From: Bacteroidota bacterium
GTDB taxonomy: Bacteria; Bacteroidota; Bacteroidia; UKL13-3
DNA: 64,000 nt
Assembly (NCBI GenBank): GCA_013298895.1
Contig: JAAFJM010000001.1
Location: 1 to 64,000, forward strand
Direction of reading: 5' to 3'
Part shown: one piece after another, positions 18,545 through 27,084 of the stretch
Layout: the number at the start of each line of letters is the position of its first letter
Numbering within the stretch: position 1 is the first letter of the stretch
Translations under genes and position numbers: made by a program
Notes under the pieces: model-generated
Database searches by the model: none
Told to the model about the DNA's origin: nothing
The model's input: only the letters and a program-made list of their open reading frames with translations

Positions 18545-19293
18545 AATTTTATGCATTAATAATATTCACTTTAATAAATGCAAGCCTTTGCCGAGCTCAA
18601 TTTGGTAAGGGATCTCAAATGTTAAGTGGAAATGTGAATTTTGATTTAGCAAGTTCCAAAAATAGTACTGAAGATTATGTGAGTCCTTTTACCAAAAACA
18701 ATAACGAGGAAGATAAATATGGTTTTGGTATAGAGTTAGGATATGGAAAGTTTAAAAAAGAAAATACGGTTTGGGTATTCGGTTTGGGATATTCGTATAT
18801 GCTATCTAAAGTATATCAAACTCTTTCTGATACTGGCAGGTCGGTTAAAACAAACAGTAAAAACGCTGATTATAAATATACCTTATTTGCCGAAAATCTT
18901 AATTTTATCCCTATAAAAAACAATTGGGGTTTAACCTATAGCTTTAAAAGCTTATTGGCGTATAATACTTTAAAAAGTAATTCAAAAAGTAATTACTATT
19001 TTAATTACAATGATTCAAGTTTTATTGGCGAAAATAGTTCTGATGGTGCCAATTATCTAGTATCGTTTTCAGGAAATTTGGGTGCTTATTATAATATAAA
19101 CAAACACTTTTTACTTTTTAGCCAATTAAATGTGGTTACTGCCAATTTGAACTTTTTTAATAACACAAACACTTATTTGGGTAACGTGCGAAAAACAGAA
19201 AATGCTGGTTTTGGCTTTGATTTAGTGGGTGCATTAACTCCAGCTTTTAAATTGGGCGATATAAGTATTGGTATTCAGTATTTAATTAATTAG
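18541..19293 (+). CDS. Outer-membrane barrel protein (second of a pair)
   Basis: 250 residues with the signal peptide YALIIFTLINASLCRAQ. Repeated amphipathic beta strands (YGFGIELGYGKFK, VWVFGLGYSYML, LVSFSGNLGAYYNI) and a final strand ISIGIQYLIN support a porin-family barrel. It follows the 197-residue barrel protein with a four-base overlap. Both proteins share GFG/GLGYSY style strands, so an old duplication is possible but needs alignment. The next gene, a Crp/Fnr regulator, starts 59 bases later. Confidence 0.83.
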   Translation: MKFYALIIFTLINASLCRAQFGKGSQMLSGNVNFDLASSKNSTEDYVSPFTKNNNEEDKYGFGIELGYGKFKKENTVWVFGLGYSYMLSKVYQTLSDTGRSVKTNSKNADYKYTLFAENLNFIPIKNNWGLTYSFKSLLAYNTLKSNSKSNYYFNYNDSSFIGENSSDGANYLVSFSGNLGAYYNINKHFLLFSQLNVVTANLNFFNNTNTYLGNVRKTENAGFGFDLVGALTPAFKLGDISIGIQYLIN

Positions 19294-19352
19294 CAATAAA
19301 AGTAACGAAATCGGTGGGCATAACAAATTTCAATTTAACAAAAGAATAAAAT

Positions 19353-19934
19353 ATGAATGAAACACATTTTTTAACAACTATTTTTAACGAGCAAAACTTT
19401 AGTAAAGATGACCTCGAAAATATATTAAATCAATACCAAAGAATTGAATTTGCCAAAAACGATTTTTTGATTCAAGAAGATTCAACCGCTAATTATTATT
19501 ACTTTATTGAAAGTGGTTATGTTCGTTCGTACGTAATAGATTTGGAAGGTAATGATATTAGTACTAAGTTTTTTAGTGCTACCGATATTGTTATTGATTG
19601 GCATTCGTATTTTTTAAAAACCAAATGTCGTGAAAATGTGCAAGCCATAACTGCTTGTGTAGCTTGGAAAATTACTTTCGAAAACTTTATGAAGTTGTTT
19701 AAAATAGAAGCTTTTAGAGAGGTTGGGCGTACCCGTTTGGTTAATAATTATTTTGAACTAAAAAATCATTCCATCTCCATTATTGCTGACCCTGCAAAGG
19801 ACAGGTATTTAAATTTACTTAAATCGAAACCCGATATTGTTCAAAATGTACCATTGAAACAAATTGCAACGTATTTGGGCATTACCGATACTTCATTGAG
19901 TAGAATTAGAAAAGAAATTTTAGCAGAAAAATAA
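19353..19934 (+). CDS. Crp/Fnr-family transcriptional regulator
   Basis: 193 residues. An N-terminal cyclic-nucleotide-binding-type jelly roll (FAKNDFLIQEDSTANYYYFIESGYVRSYV, residues about 30-120) is joined by a long helix to a short C-terminal helix-turn-helix (VPLKQIATYLGITDTSLSRIRKE, given here in part). The PRR phosphate-binding arginine motif of cAMP-type domains is not evident and no Cys set for an Fe-S cluster is present, so the effector is unknown. It overlaps the membrane-protein gene by one base. A perfect palindrome 0.7 kb downstream is a candidate target. Confidence 0.9.
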   Translation: MNETHFLTTIFNEQNFSKDDLENILNQYQRIEFAKNDFLIQEDSTANYYYFIESGYVRSYVIDLEGNDISTKFFSATDIVIDWHSYFLKTKCRENVQAITACVAWKITFENFMKLFKIEAFREVGRTRLVNNYFELKNHSISIIADPAKDRYLNLLKSKPDIVQNVPLKQIATYLGITDTSLSRIRKEILAEK

Positions 19935-20650
19935 TGAGTACATTAATACCCTATTTTGTTCCACAATGGATTTCAATATTGTTTTTGATGGTGATACCAA
20001 TCCCTTTTATTTTATTGGTGTTATTTGTAAAAAAACATGTCAATAAAACGGAGTATCCACAAGCACTGCCAAGTACTGTTGTGTTTTTTATTTTGTACTT
20101 ATTATACATTGCCTTGGCTAGTAATTTGGGCTTGTTTAACCAAGTTTTATTTCCGCCAAAAGTACTTTTGTTTACTACTTTTCCGTTTGCGTTTTTCCTT
20201 TTTGTAGTTATTTATAATACTAAATTTTATGCCAATTTATTGCATCATACAGCTCTTGAAAACTTAATTAAGCTGCATATTTTCAGGTTAATTGGTGTGT
20301 TTTTTGTGTTGCTTGCCTTGCATAATGCTTTACCCAAACCGTTTGCATTTATAGCAGGTATTGGCGATATGTTAACTGCCATTACAAGTATTTTTGTAGC
20401 CAAAGCTGTAATAAATAAAAAAAGTTATGCTTTAAAACTTACTTACTATTGGAATATATTTGGCACTGTTGATATTTTATTTACAGCCATTGCAGCCAAT
20501 GTTTTAACCAAACTTTCAATTGATACAGGTTCCATGGGTGTTGACACCTTAGCATTTTTTCCATTTTGCATAATACCTGCTTTTGCGCCTCCCATTATTT
20601 TATTCTTACATTTTTCTACTTTTAAAAAATTAAAACAATTATCCAGCTAA
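19934..20650 (+). CDS. Seven-helix integral membrane protein of unknown family
   Basis: 238 residues with about seven hydrophobic segments (near 10-30, 42-66, 75-95, 108-130, 135-155, 168-190, 200-232). There are few charged residues and no transporter signature, heme-binding or catalytic motif that I can name. The ATG shares its A with the TAA of the Crp/Fnr gene, so the two are translationally coupled; the regulator may control or sense something linked to this protein (inference). Confidence 0.82.
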   Translation: MSTLIPYFVPQWISILFLMVIPIPFILLVLFVKKHVNKTEYPQALPSTVVFFILYLLYIALASNLGLFNQVLFPPKVLLFTTFPFAFFLFVVIYNTKFYANLLHHTALENLIKLHIFRLIGVFFVLLALHNALPKPFAFIAGIGDMLTAITSIFVAKAVINKKSYALKLTYYWNIFGTVDILFTAIAANVLTKLSIDTGSMGVDTLAFFPFCIIPAFAPPIILFLHFSTFKKLKQLSS

Positions 20651-20658
20651 ATTCACTT

Positions 20659-20703
20659 CTTGCCATATGGCAAGATTAGATTGAAACAACCCACATACTT
20701 TTG
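20659..20703 (+). promoter_or_regulatory. Palindromic operator and -7 box upstream of the YCII gene
   Basis: CTTGCCATATGGCAAG (20659-20674) is a perfect 16-bp palindrome whose core, TTGCC-N4-GGCAA, has the geometry of Fnr/Crp half-sites. TACTTTTG (20696-20703) fits the TAnnTTTG -7 box, with no TTTG at the -33 position. If transcription begins about seven bases past the box centre, the palindrome centre lies near -40.5, the position of class II activator sites. Confidence 0.6.
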
Positions 20704-20735
20704 TACCACAATTAACAACTAAACAAAAAAACAAA

Positions 20736-21083
20736 ATGGTACAAACAAATGAATTTATGCTGGTTTTCAGATTCGAGCCAAACAACAATTATCAACCAAC
20801 TGAAGTTGAATTAAACGAAATGCACCAAGCGTGGGGCGCCTTTATTGGCAATATTGCCATACAAGAAAAATTAGTGAGCACTCACCAATTAAGTTTTGAA
20901 GGCAAACAAATTTTTGCTGACAAATCGGTAGTAGAAGGTATTCATGTTTCAAACAGCCAAACCCTTGGTGGTAACATGATAGTTAAAGCCAATTCAATAG
21001 ATGAAGCCACAGAAATGGCTAAAAATTGCCCAATTTTAGCAATGGGCGGCACAGTAGAAGTTAGGGCTATTCAACCCATGTAA
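20736..21083 (+). CDS. YCII-related (DGPF-type) domain protein
   Basis: 115 residues, cytosolic, a single ferredoxin-like fold. The pattern EFMLVFRFEP, MHQAWGAFIGNIA, VSNSQTLGGNMIVKANSIDEATEMAKNCPIL and GGTVEVRAIQPM fits the YCII/DGPF family. Related domains occur beside ECF sigma factors and in small dimeric enzymes, but most have no tested function. The gene is preceded by the palindrome and -7 box and followed after 32 bases by the SRPBCC gene, likely in one transcript. Confidence 0.88.
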   Translation: MVQTNEFMLVFRFEPNNNYQPTEVELNEMHQAWGAFIGNIAIQEKLVSTHQLSFEGKQIFADKSVVEGIHVSNSQTLGGNMIVKANSIDEATEMAKNCPILAMGGTVEVRAIQPM

Positions 21084-21115
21084 TCAATAATTTAATAATT
21101 AATTTAAAAAGAAAA

Positions 21116-21649
21116 ATGAAAATGATAATTTCGATAATAATAGCAGTTTTAGTAGCATTTATAAGCTTTGGTTTATACAAAGCAAGCTCTTTAAAAAATA
21201 TTCAAATAGTAAAATCGGTAACCATTAATGGCTCAAAAGAAGAAGTATTTAATATGGTACGTTACTTAAAAAACTTTCCAAAATGGTCGCCATTTTTAGC
21301 AGAAGACCCAACCCAAAAATATGAAGTAAAAGGTGAAGATGGAATGGTTGGAGCGCAATACCATTGGGATGGAAATAGTGGCAAGGATATAGGTTTTCAA
21401 GAGATTATAAAAATAGACACCTTTAGCTTTGTAGGTATGCAATGCGATATTCAAAAACCTTTTGTAGCCAAACCTACATTTGACTATTACTTTACTGAAA
21501 CAGCCAACGGAATAGAGGTAAAACAAGACTTTAAAGTAGAATCTGACCTAGTACCCGCATTTTTTATGTGGTTGTTTGGGGCAAAAACAGAAATGGAAAA
21601 AACCAATCAAAAAGGATTAGACTTATTGAAAAAAGCTATTGAAAAATAA
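21116..21649 (+). CDS. SRPBCC (polyketide-cyclase-like) protein with membrane anchor
   Basis: 177 residues. The N-terminal hydrophobic helix (MIISIIIAVLVAFISFGLY) anchors a START/SRPBCC domain: VKSVTINGSKEEVFNMVRYLKNFPKWSPF, where the W-SPF pattern is characteristic, then GAQYHWDGN and ADGIEV-like strands and a final long helix. Such domains bind hydrophobic ligands; no ligand can be inferred. It forms a likely two-gene unit with the YCII gene. Confidence 0.88.
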   Translation: MKMIISIIIAVLVAFISFGLYKASSLKNIQIVKSVTINGSKEEVFNMVRYLKNFPKWSPFLAEDPTQKYEVKGEDGMVGAQYHWDGNSGKDIGFQEIIKIDTFSFVGMQCDIQKPFVAKPTFDYYFTETANGIEVKQDFKVESDLVPAFFMWLFGAKTEMEKTNQKGLDLLKKAIEK

Positions 21650-21689
21650 TTTTATAAACTTGTTTTTAATATTGAAATTAATGTCTTTA

Positions 21690-21735
21690 AATAATCACTC
21701 TTTTAATTTGTTGTTAAGGGAGTGATTATTACTTT
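21690..21735 (+). terminator. Terminator after the SRPBCC gene
   Basis: The perfect 11-bp arms AATAATCACTC and GAGTGATTATT enclose a 19-base loop; a short T-rich stretch follows. Confidence 0.7.
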
Positions 21736-21782
21736 AACTTATATTTATAGATAAGATTATGATATTTTACTAAATTAGCAAC

Positions 21783-22577
21783 ATGATAAACTTTGAGAAA
21801 TTATGCATTGATACTTGCACATTGGCCCGAGAAGCAGGCTTATTTATAATGTTAGAAAGAAAGACTTTTACTTATGACAAAGTAGAAGAGAAAACATTCA
21901 ATCAATTAGTAAGTTATGTAGATAAAACAGCGGAAGAGATGCTTGTTTCAGGACTTCAAAAGTTGCTGCCACAAGCTGGCTTTATAACAGAAGAATCAAC
22001 AATTGCCACTGAAGAAAAAGAGTTCATGTGGATTATTGACCCGCTAGATGGTACTACAAATTTTATCCATAGTTTGCCAGTATTTAGTGTTAGCATAGGA
22101 TTAATGCTAAACAATGAATTAGTATTGGGTATTGTTTATGAGTGCAATAGAAATGAAATGTTTTATGCTTGGAAAGGAAGTAAAGCATACTTAAATAACC
22201 AACCTATATATGTAAAGCAAAATGATAAATTGAGTCAGTCGCTTTTAGCTACCGGTTTTCCTTATTATGATTTTGAAGTAATGGAAAAATATTTAACTAC
22301 TCTAAAATACTTAATGATAAATACACAAGGTATGCGCAGAATGGGCAGTGCAGCAGTAGATTTAGCATATACAGCATGCGGCCGTTTTGATGGTTTTTTT
22401 GAGTATGGATTACACCCTTGGGATGTAGCTGGGGGAGCATTTATAGTGCAGCAAGCTGGAGGAATCATTTCTACTTTTTCAGGCGATAAAAATTATGTTT
22501 TTGATAAAACATTAATAGCATCATCAGCTGTTTTGTATCCAAGTTTTTTTGAGGTAATCCAAAAAAACTTTCATTAA
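21783..22577 (+). CDS. Inositol monophosphatase family protein
   Basis: 264 residues of the Mg2+/Li+-dependent phosphatase fold. The metal-binding motifs are complete: EE at 70-71, DPLDGTTNF (86-94), and the C-terminal WDVAGGAFIVQQAGG with its Asp. Family members hydrolyse inositol-1-phosphate or related sugar phosphates, and SuhB-type proteins may also contact RNA polymerase; the exact substrate is not readable. No signal peptide, hence cytosolic. It stands alone, 88 bases before the metalloprotease gene. Confidence 0.93.
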   Translation: MINFEKLCIDTCTLAREAGLFIMLERKTFTYDKVEEKTFNQLVSYVDKTAEEMLVSGLQKLLPQAGFITEESTIATEEKEFMWIIDPLDGTTNFIHSLPVFSVSIGLMLNNELVLGIVYECNRNEMFYAWKGSKAYLNNQPIYVKQNDKLSQSLLATGFPYYDFEVMEKYLTTLKYLMINTQGMRRMGSAAVDLAYTACGRFDGFFEYGLHPWDVAGGAFIVQQAGGIISTFSGDKNYVFDKTLIASSAVLYPSFFEVIQKNFH

Positions 22578-22666
22578 TTTATAATCATATTTTTTAAAAA
22601 TTGATATTTAGCATATAAAGAGCATTGATGTATAGATAATTAGATTTTTTTACAATATTGCAAGCT

Positions 22667-25600
22667 ATGAAAATTTACTTTAAGTACTTTATACTACTAG
22701 CATACTTTTCTATTAGTTTTAGTAATTCATTTGCTCAATCAAACCATTGGCAGATTGTTCAAGAACCTACCTCAATAAACCAAGAAGATAGGCAAATTAT
22801 ACCTCAAAAATATGGTACTTACCTGTTGGATTTAGCTAGTTTTAAAAAACAATTAGCTAGTGCACCTGCCGAATTTACGCCTGAGGCCAAAACAAATAAA
22901 CTAATTATTGAATTGCCTTTGCCAAATGGAGGATTTAGTAGATTTTATGTATATAAATCTTCCATAATGGAAAAGCCCTTGGCTGATAAATATCCGCAAA
23001 TTCAAACTTTTGCATGCCAAGGAATTGATGATATATATGCGAATGGAAGAATAGACTACACTGAAAAGGGTTTTCATGGTATGATATTGTCGCCTAATGG
23101 TTGTTATTTTATCGACCCTTATGCAAAATCTACAACTGATTTTTATATTTCATATTACAAAAAAGACTTCATTTCTAAAAAAGTGTTTTATGAAGAAGGT
23201 GTTTTAAAAAATAATCAAACACTGAGCCCCAATAATAATACTCCTAATAATTCAATTCCTGATATAATAGTAAACAAACCAGTCAATAGAAGTAACGGAA
23301 CACAATTGTTCACCTATCGCATAGCAATAGCAGCTACTGGTGAGTATTCAGCATATCATGGTGGTACTGTTGCTTCGGTACTTTCAGCACAAGTTACCAC
23401 TTTAAATAGAGTTACAGCAGTGTATAGAACTGAATTAGGCATCAGCTTTAATTTGATTGCTAACAACACCTCAATAATATATACCAACCCAAGTACGGAT
23501 CCATATACAAACACAAGTGGTAGTACTATGTTAGGTCAAAATCAAAACACTTTAACAAGCGTAATTGGTAGCGCAAATTATGATATGGGCCATGTGTTTA
23601 GCACTGGTGGTGGTGGAGTTGCCATGCTAGCCTCGGTTTGTTCTTCAACTTTAAAAGCACAAGGTGTAACTGGATCGAGCGCTCCTATTGGCGATCCTTT
23701 TGATATAGATTATGTTGCTCATGAAATGGGGCATCAATTTGGAGGTAATCATACTTTTAATGGCAGTACTGGTTCATGCTCAGGTGGAAATAGAAATGCC
23801 TCTACTGCTTATGAACCGGGAAGCGGAAGCACTATTATGGCTTATGCAGGTATATGTTCTCCACAAAATTTACAACCAAATAGCGATCCATATTTTCATA
23901 CTGTTAACTTTGATGAAATAATCACCAACATTACCACTGGAGCAACTGGATCTACCGGATGTGCAGTGATTATACCAACAGGAAATAACCCACCAACTGC
24001 TACAGTAAATAGCTTAAGCAATACAATTCCTAAAGGAACACCATTCATATTAAATGGTTCGGCCACAGATCCTAATGGTGATCCTTTAACTTATTATTGG
24101 GAACAATTTGATTTAGGGTCAGCTTCAGCACCAGGTACCCCTCCAACACCTGGGCCAAGATTTAGGTCGTATTCACCAACCACTTCTTCAGCCCGAATAA
24201 TTCCTAATTATGCAAATTTATTAGCAGGAACTACCCCAATTGGAGAAATACTACCAACTGCTTCACAAACAACTAAATTTAGATTAACCGCTCGTGATAA
24301 CCAATCAATAGGAGGAGGTGTTGACTATGATGTTAACTACAGTACAATCACATTTGCCTCCTCAGGGCCGTTTACAATTAATTCGGTGGGAACAGTTACA
24401 CCCAATTCAAACTATACAGTTACATGGAATGTAAATGGAACAAATTCAGCTCCTGTAAATTGCGCTTTTGTAGATATTCTTTTATCGACCGATAATGGAA
24501 GTGTTTATGCTTATACTCTTATAAGTAGTACTTTAAATGATGGTAGCGAAACAATTTCAATTCCGAATATAACTTGCGATAGCGCACGAATATTAATACA
24601 AGCCTCTAACAATATTTTCTTTAATATTTCTAATGCCTTTGTTATTGGAACTCCACCACCACCTACCATAACTTCATTTACACCAACACTTGGTTTTCCT
24701 GGTGATACAATCACTATTAATGGAAACAACTTATTAAGTGCATCATCTGTTTCATTAGGTGGTACCTCAAGCAATTTTATTCTTAGTTCAAATACTAAAT
24801 TGTTTGCAATTGTGGGCACAGGAAGTACTGGTTCAGTAGAAGTTGTTACCCCATATGGAAATGCAACCTTAGCAGGTTTTACACTTGGCGATTCTACCAT
24901 GGGAAAATTCACCAATATAGGAACTGGAAATACACTTTTAGCATCTACTAGCTATCCAGCACCATATGGAAATTACTACGGAGGGGCACGTCATCAAATT
25001 ATTTATTTGGCAAGTGAGTTAACAGCCCAAGGTTTAACAGCTGGCTTAATTAGCCAATTTGGTTTGAATGTATCATCTGTAATAGCAGGCTCTTTAACAG
25101 GTTTTAATATTAAAATGGGAACAACAGCTTTAAATGTATTAACAACTACTTTTGTCGCCACTGGCCTAACTCAAGTTTATACTTCAAATAGTTATACTGC
25201 TACCACCGGTTGGAATATGCATAACTTTAGTACCCCATTTTATTGGAATGGCACTTCAAATATTATAGTTGAAATATGCTTTACCAATAATAATACAGGC
25301 GTGACTGGTAATACAGTAACAGTTACTACCTCAGGACTTAGTAATGGGATTTGTGCATATTTCCGTGCTGACAATTCAACTACCGTATGCACTAATGCTA
25401 CCGCATCTGCAATAACAACAAGCAGACCCAATGCACGTTTTTTTGTTACAAGAGTGCCGCTTACAAACGCAAGTAATATGCAATTTTCTAACATAACTAA
25501 TACTAGTTTAACTCTTTCAATTACAAAAGGAAGTGGAGGTGCACGAATAATTGTATGCAGGCCAACAATTGCTGCTGCTGTTGCACCAGTTAATTTGACT

Positions 25601-26350
25601 AATTACAGCGCTAATAGCATTTATAACCAAGGAAATACTACAGGAGCCAACAATTTTGTAGTTTACAATGGTACAGGTAATACGGTAAATATTACAGGTT
25701 TAACAAAAAATACAGCTTACACATTTACGGTATATGAATACAATGGGGCTGTAGGGAACACAGCATATCAAACTTCAGGTTATTCAGGAAGCCCAGTAAC
25801 TACACTTCCAGTTAAATGGCAAAGTTTTGAGGCAAATAGAAATGCTAAATCTGTTACGCTTAATTGGTCAACCGCAAGTGAGGTTAATAATGATTATTTT
25901 ACCGTGGAGCGTTCCCTAAACAATCAAAATTGGTTTGAGCAAATAAATATCAAAGGTAGTGGCAACTCAATGGTGGTAAATAAATACAATTACATAGATA
26001 ACCTAGATGCGACTGCACTTAATTTTGATTTATATTATAGAATTAAACAAGTAGATTTTGATGGTAAATTTAGTTTATCAAAAACTGTTATCGTAAAAAC
26101 AAATTCGAACGCTAACACCAATAAAACTATTCCTAATCCGAGCAACGGGAAATTTATATATATAAGTCAGGAACCAATATTAATACCAGGTAACCTTACA
26201 ATAATAAATTCTATTGGAAGCGAAGTTGGAAAGTTAACAATAAACAATATGGAAACTCCAATAGATATGAGTAATTTACCTAAAGGAGTTTACTATTTAT
26301 TATTTAATAATAATGGTAAGTCGTTTAAATCAACAATAGTAATTCAATAG
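22667..26350 (+). CDS. Large secreted reprolysin-like metalloprotease with T9SS domain
   Basis: 1227 residues from ATG 22667 (a TTG nine bases upstream would disturb the signal peptide YFKYFILLAYFSISFSNSFAQ). A propeptide-like part (about 25-200) precedes the catalytic domain FTYRIAIAATGEYSAYHGG, whose zinc motif HEMGHQFGGNH starts at His352 and is followed by the Met-turn GSTIMAYAGIC. Then come an Ig-like domain (NNPPTATVNSL on), a beta-sandwich, an IPT/TIG domain (ITSFTPTLGFPGDTITINGNNL), further beta domains and a T9SS-type end (TIPNPSNGK ... STIVIQ). It is a predicted exported peptidase of the M12B-like group. Substrates are unknown. Confidence 0.93.
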   Translation: MKIYFKYFILLAYFSISFSNSFAQSNHWQIVQEPTSINQEDRQIIPQKYGTYLLDLASFKKQLASAPAEFTPEAKTNKLIIELPLPNGGFSRFYVYKSSIMEKPLADKYPQIQTFACQGIDDIYANGRIDYTEKGFHGMILSPNGCYFIDPYAKSTTDFYISYYKKDFISKKVFYEEGVLKNNQTLSPNNNTPNNSIPDIIVNKPVNRSNGTQLFTYRIAIAATGEYSAYHGGTVASVLSAQVTTLNRVTAVYRTELGISFNLIANNTSIIYTNPSTDPYTNTSGSTMLGQNQNTLTSVIGSANYDMGHVFSTGGGGVAMLASVCSSTLKAQGVTGSSAPIGDPFDIDYVAHEMGHQFGGNHTFNGSTGSCSGGNRNASTAYEPGSGSTIMAYAGICSPQNLQPNSDPYFHTVNFDEIITNITTGATGSTGCAVIIPTGNNPPTATVNSLSNTIPKGTPFILNGSATDPNGDPLTYYWEQFDLGSASAPGTPPTPGPRFRSYSPTTSSARIIPNYANLLAGTTPIGEILPTASQTTKFRLTARDNQSIGGGVDYDVNYSTITFASSGPFTINSVGTVTPNSNYTVTWNVNGTNSAPVNCAFVDILLSTDNGSVYAYTLISSTLNDGSETISIPNITCDSARILIQASNNIFFNISNAFVIGTPPPPTITSFTPTLGFPGDTITINGNNLLSASSVSLGGTSSNFILSSNTKLFAIVGTGSTGSVEVVTPYGNATLAGFTLGDSTMGKFTNIGTGNTLLASTSYPAPYGNYYGGARHQIIYLASELTAQGLTAGLISQFGLNVSSVIAGSLTGFNIKMGTTALNVLTTTFVATGLTQVYTSNSYTATTGWNMHNFSTPFYWNGTSNIIVEICFTNNNTGVTGNTVTVTTSGLSNGICAYFRADNSTTVCTNATASAITTSRPNARFFVTRVPLTNASNMQFSNITNTSLTLSITKGSGGARIIVCRPTIAAAVAPVNLTNYSANSIYNQGNTTGANNFVVYNGTGNTVNITGLTKNTAYTFTVYEYNGAVGNTAYQTSGYSGSPVTTLPVKWQSFEANRNAKSVTLNWSTASEVNNDYFTVERSLNNQNWFEQINIKGSGNSMVVNKYNYIDNLDATALNFDLYYRIKQVDFDGKFSLSKTVIVKTNSNANTNKTIPNPSNGKFIYISQEPILIPGNLTIINSIGSEVGKLTINNMETPIDMSNLPKGVYYLLFNNNGKSFKSTIVIQ

Positions 26351-26373
26351 TTACGGTCAAATTGATAAAAGAG

Positions 26374-26418
26374 AGCAGAAAGCACTTAATTAAATGGAAG
26401 TGTTTTCTGCTTTTTTTA
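26374..26418. terminator. Terminator between convergent genes
   Basis: AGCAGAAAGCACTT pairs with AAGTGTTTTCTGCT with a single wobble, followed by seven T on the plus strand. The stop codon of the minus-strand DUF2452 gene lies in the loop, so the coding region ends inside this hairpin. Confidence 0.85.
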
Positions 26419-26830
26419 TCACATCCCAGCTATGGTCGCCTAATAGCTTAACGCTGGCTAAATATTTTCCTACCGTTCTACTGCGTCCCCACTCTTCTGG
26501 ACCAATTAAAGATAGGTTATAATAACTATCCTTTTCGTATAAATGATATACTTGATTGACAACAGGTGTAAATTTTAAATTGCTTTCATAAATGTGTTCT
26601 GAAATTTTAAGGCGAGCCTCTATTTCGCGTACCTGACTCATGATTAAATCGGCTTGTTTTTTAAGCATACCGATTTCTTGATTTGCATAATGATGCATAG
26701 CCTCTACAGCATTTGCCTTTATTTTGTTTTTATCTTCTGGTCTTATTACTGGCGACCCAATACTTAATGGTATTGGAGATAAACTAGCTGAACCAGTATA
26801 ACTTTCCTCTATGGTATTTTCTTCCATCAT
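26390..26830 (-). CDS. DUF2452-family protein
   Basis: 146 residues from the ATG at 26830 (the open frame upstream adds ten poorly supported residues). The conserved core reads PLSIGSPVIRPEDKNKIKANAVEAM, MLKKQADLIMSQVREIEARLKISEHIYESN, FTPVVNQVYHLYEKDS and GPEEWGR followed by a C-terminal SVKLLGDHSWDVI, all typical of this uncharacterised family. It is probably a soluble helical protein. Function unknown. Its gene is last in the minus-strand run beginning at comF. Confidence 0.87.
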   Translation of the reverse strand: MMEENTIEESYTGSASLSPIPLSIGSPVIRPEDKNKIKANAVEAMHHYANQEIGMLKKQADLIMSQVREIEARLKISEHIYESNLKFTPVVNQVYHLYEKDSYYNLSLIGPEEWGRSRTVGKYLASVKLLGDHSWDVIKKAENTSI

Positions 26831-26882
26831 TTGTATTGTATAAAGCAAAAATACAATCAAATGTTTTATAAAAAATAAAAAA

Positions 26883-27029
26883 CTAAATCAGATCTTGGTG
26901 TTCAATGCTGAATAATTTTTTATAACTATTCATTTTATTAACTGCAATTAATAAAAAAATTGAACCTACAATTGACAATAAAAAAATTGCACAAAGAATG
27001 TACTTTGTTATTTCAAATAAAATATCCAT
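26883..27029 (-). CDS. Small single-pass membrane protein (tentative)
   Basis: 48 residues if started at the ATG at 27029; a longer frame up to 27104 would overlap the end of comF. It has one long hydrophobic helix (YILCAIFLLSIVGSIFLLIAV) and a short basic tail. No family is recognised. It lies between comF and the DUF2452 gene with compact spacing, which supports a real gene, but the region is very AT-rich and chance cannot be excluded. Confidence 0.4.
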   Translation of the reverse strand: MDILFEITKYILCAIFLLSIVGSIFLLIAVNKMNSYKKLFSIEHQDLI

Positions 27030-27084
27030 ATGCAATTTTATACAATTTAAATAACAAATACAACCATTCAAACAAAAAAATTGC

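Noticed and set aside
20659-20674. Standard E. coli-type CRP box
   Set aside because: The half-site TTGCC differs from TGTGA and the spacing is four rather than six bases; an Fnr-like geometry fits better.
24511-24915. 134-codon open frame on the minus strand inside the metalloprotease gene
   Set aside because: Shadow of the coding strand; hydrophobic composition follows from complementing Asn/Ser/Thr codons.
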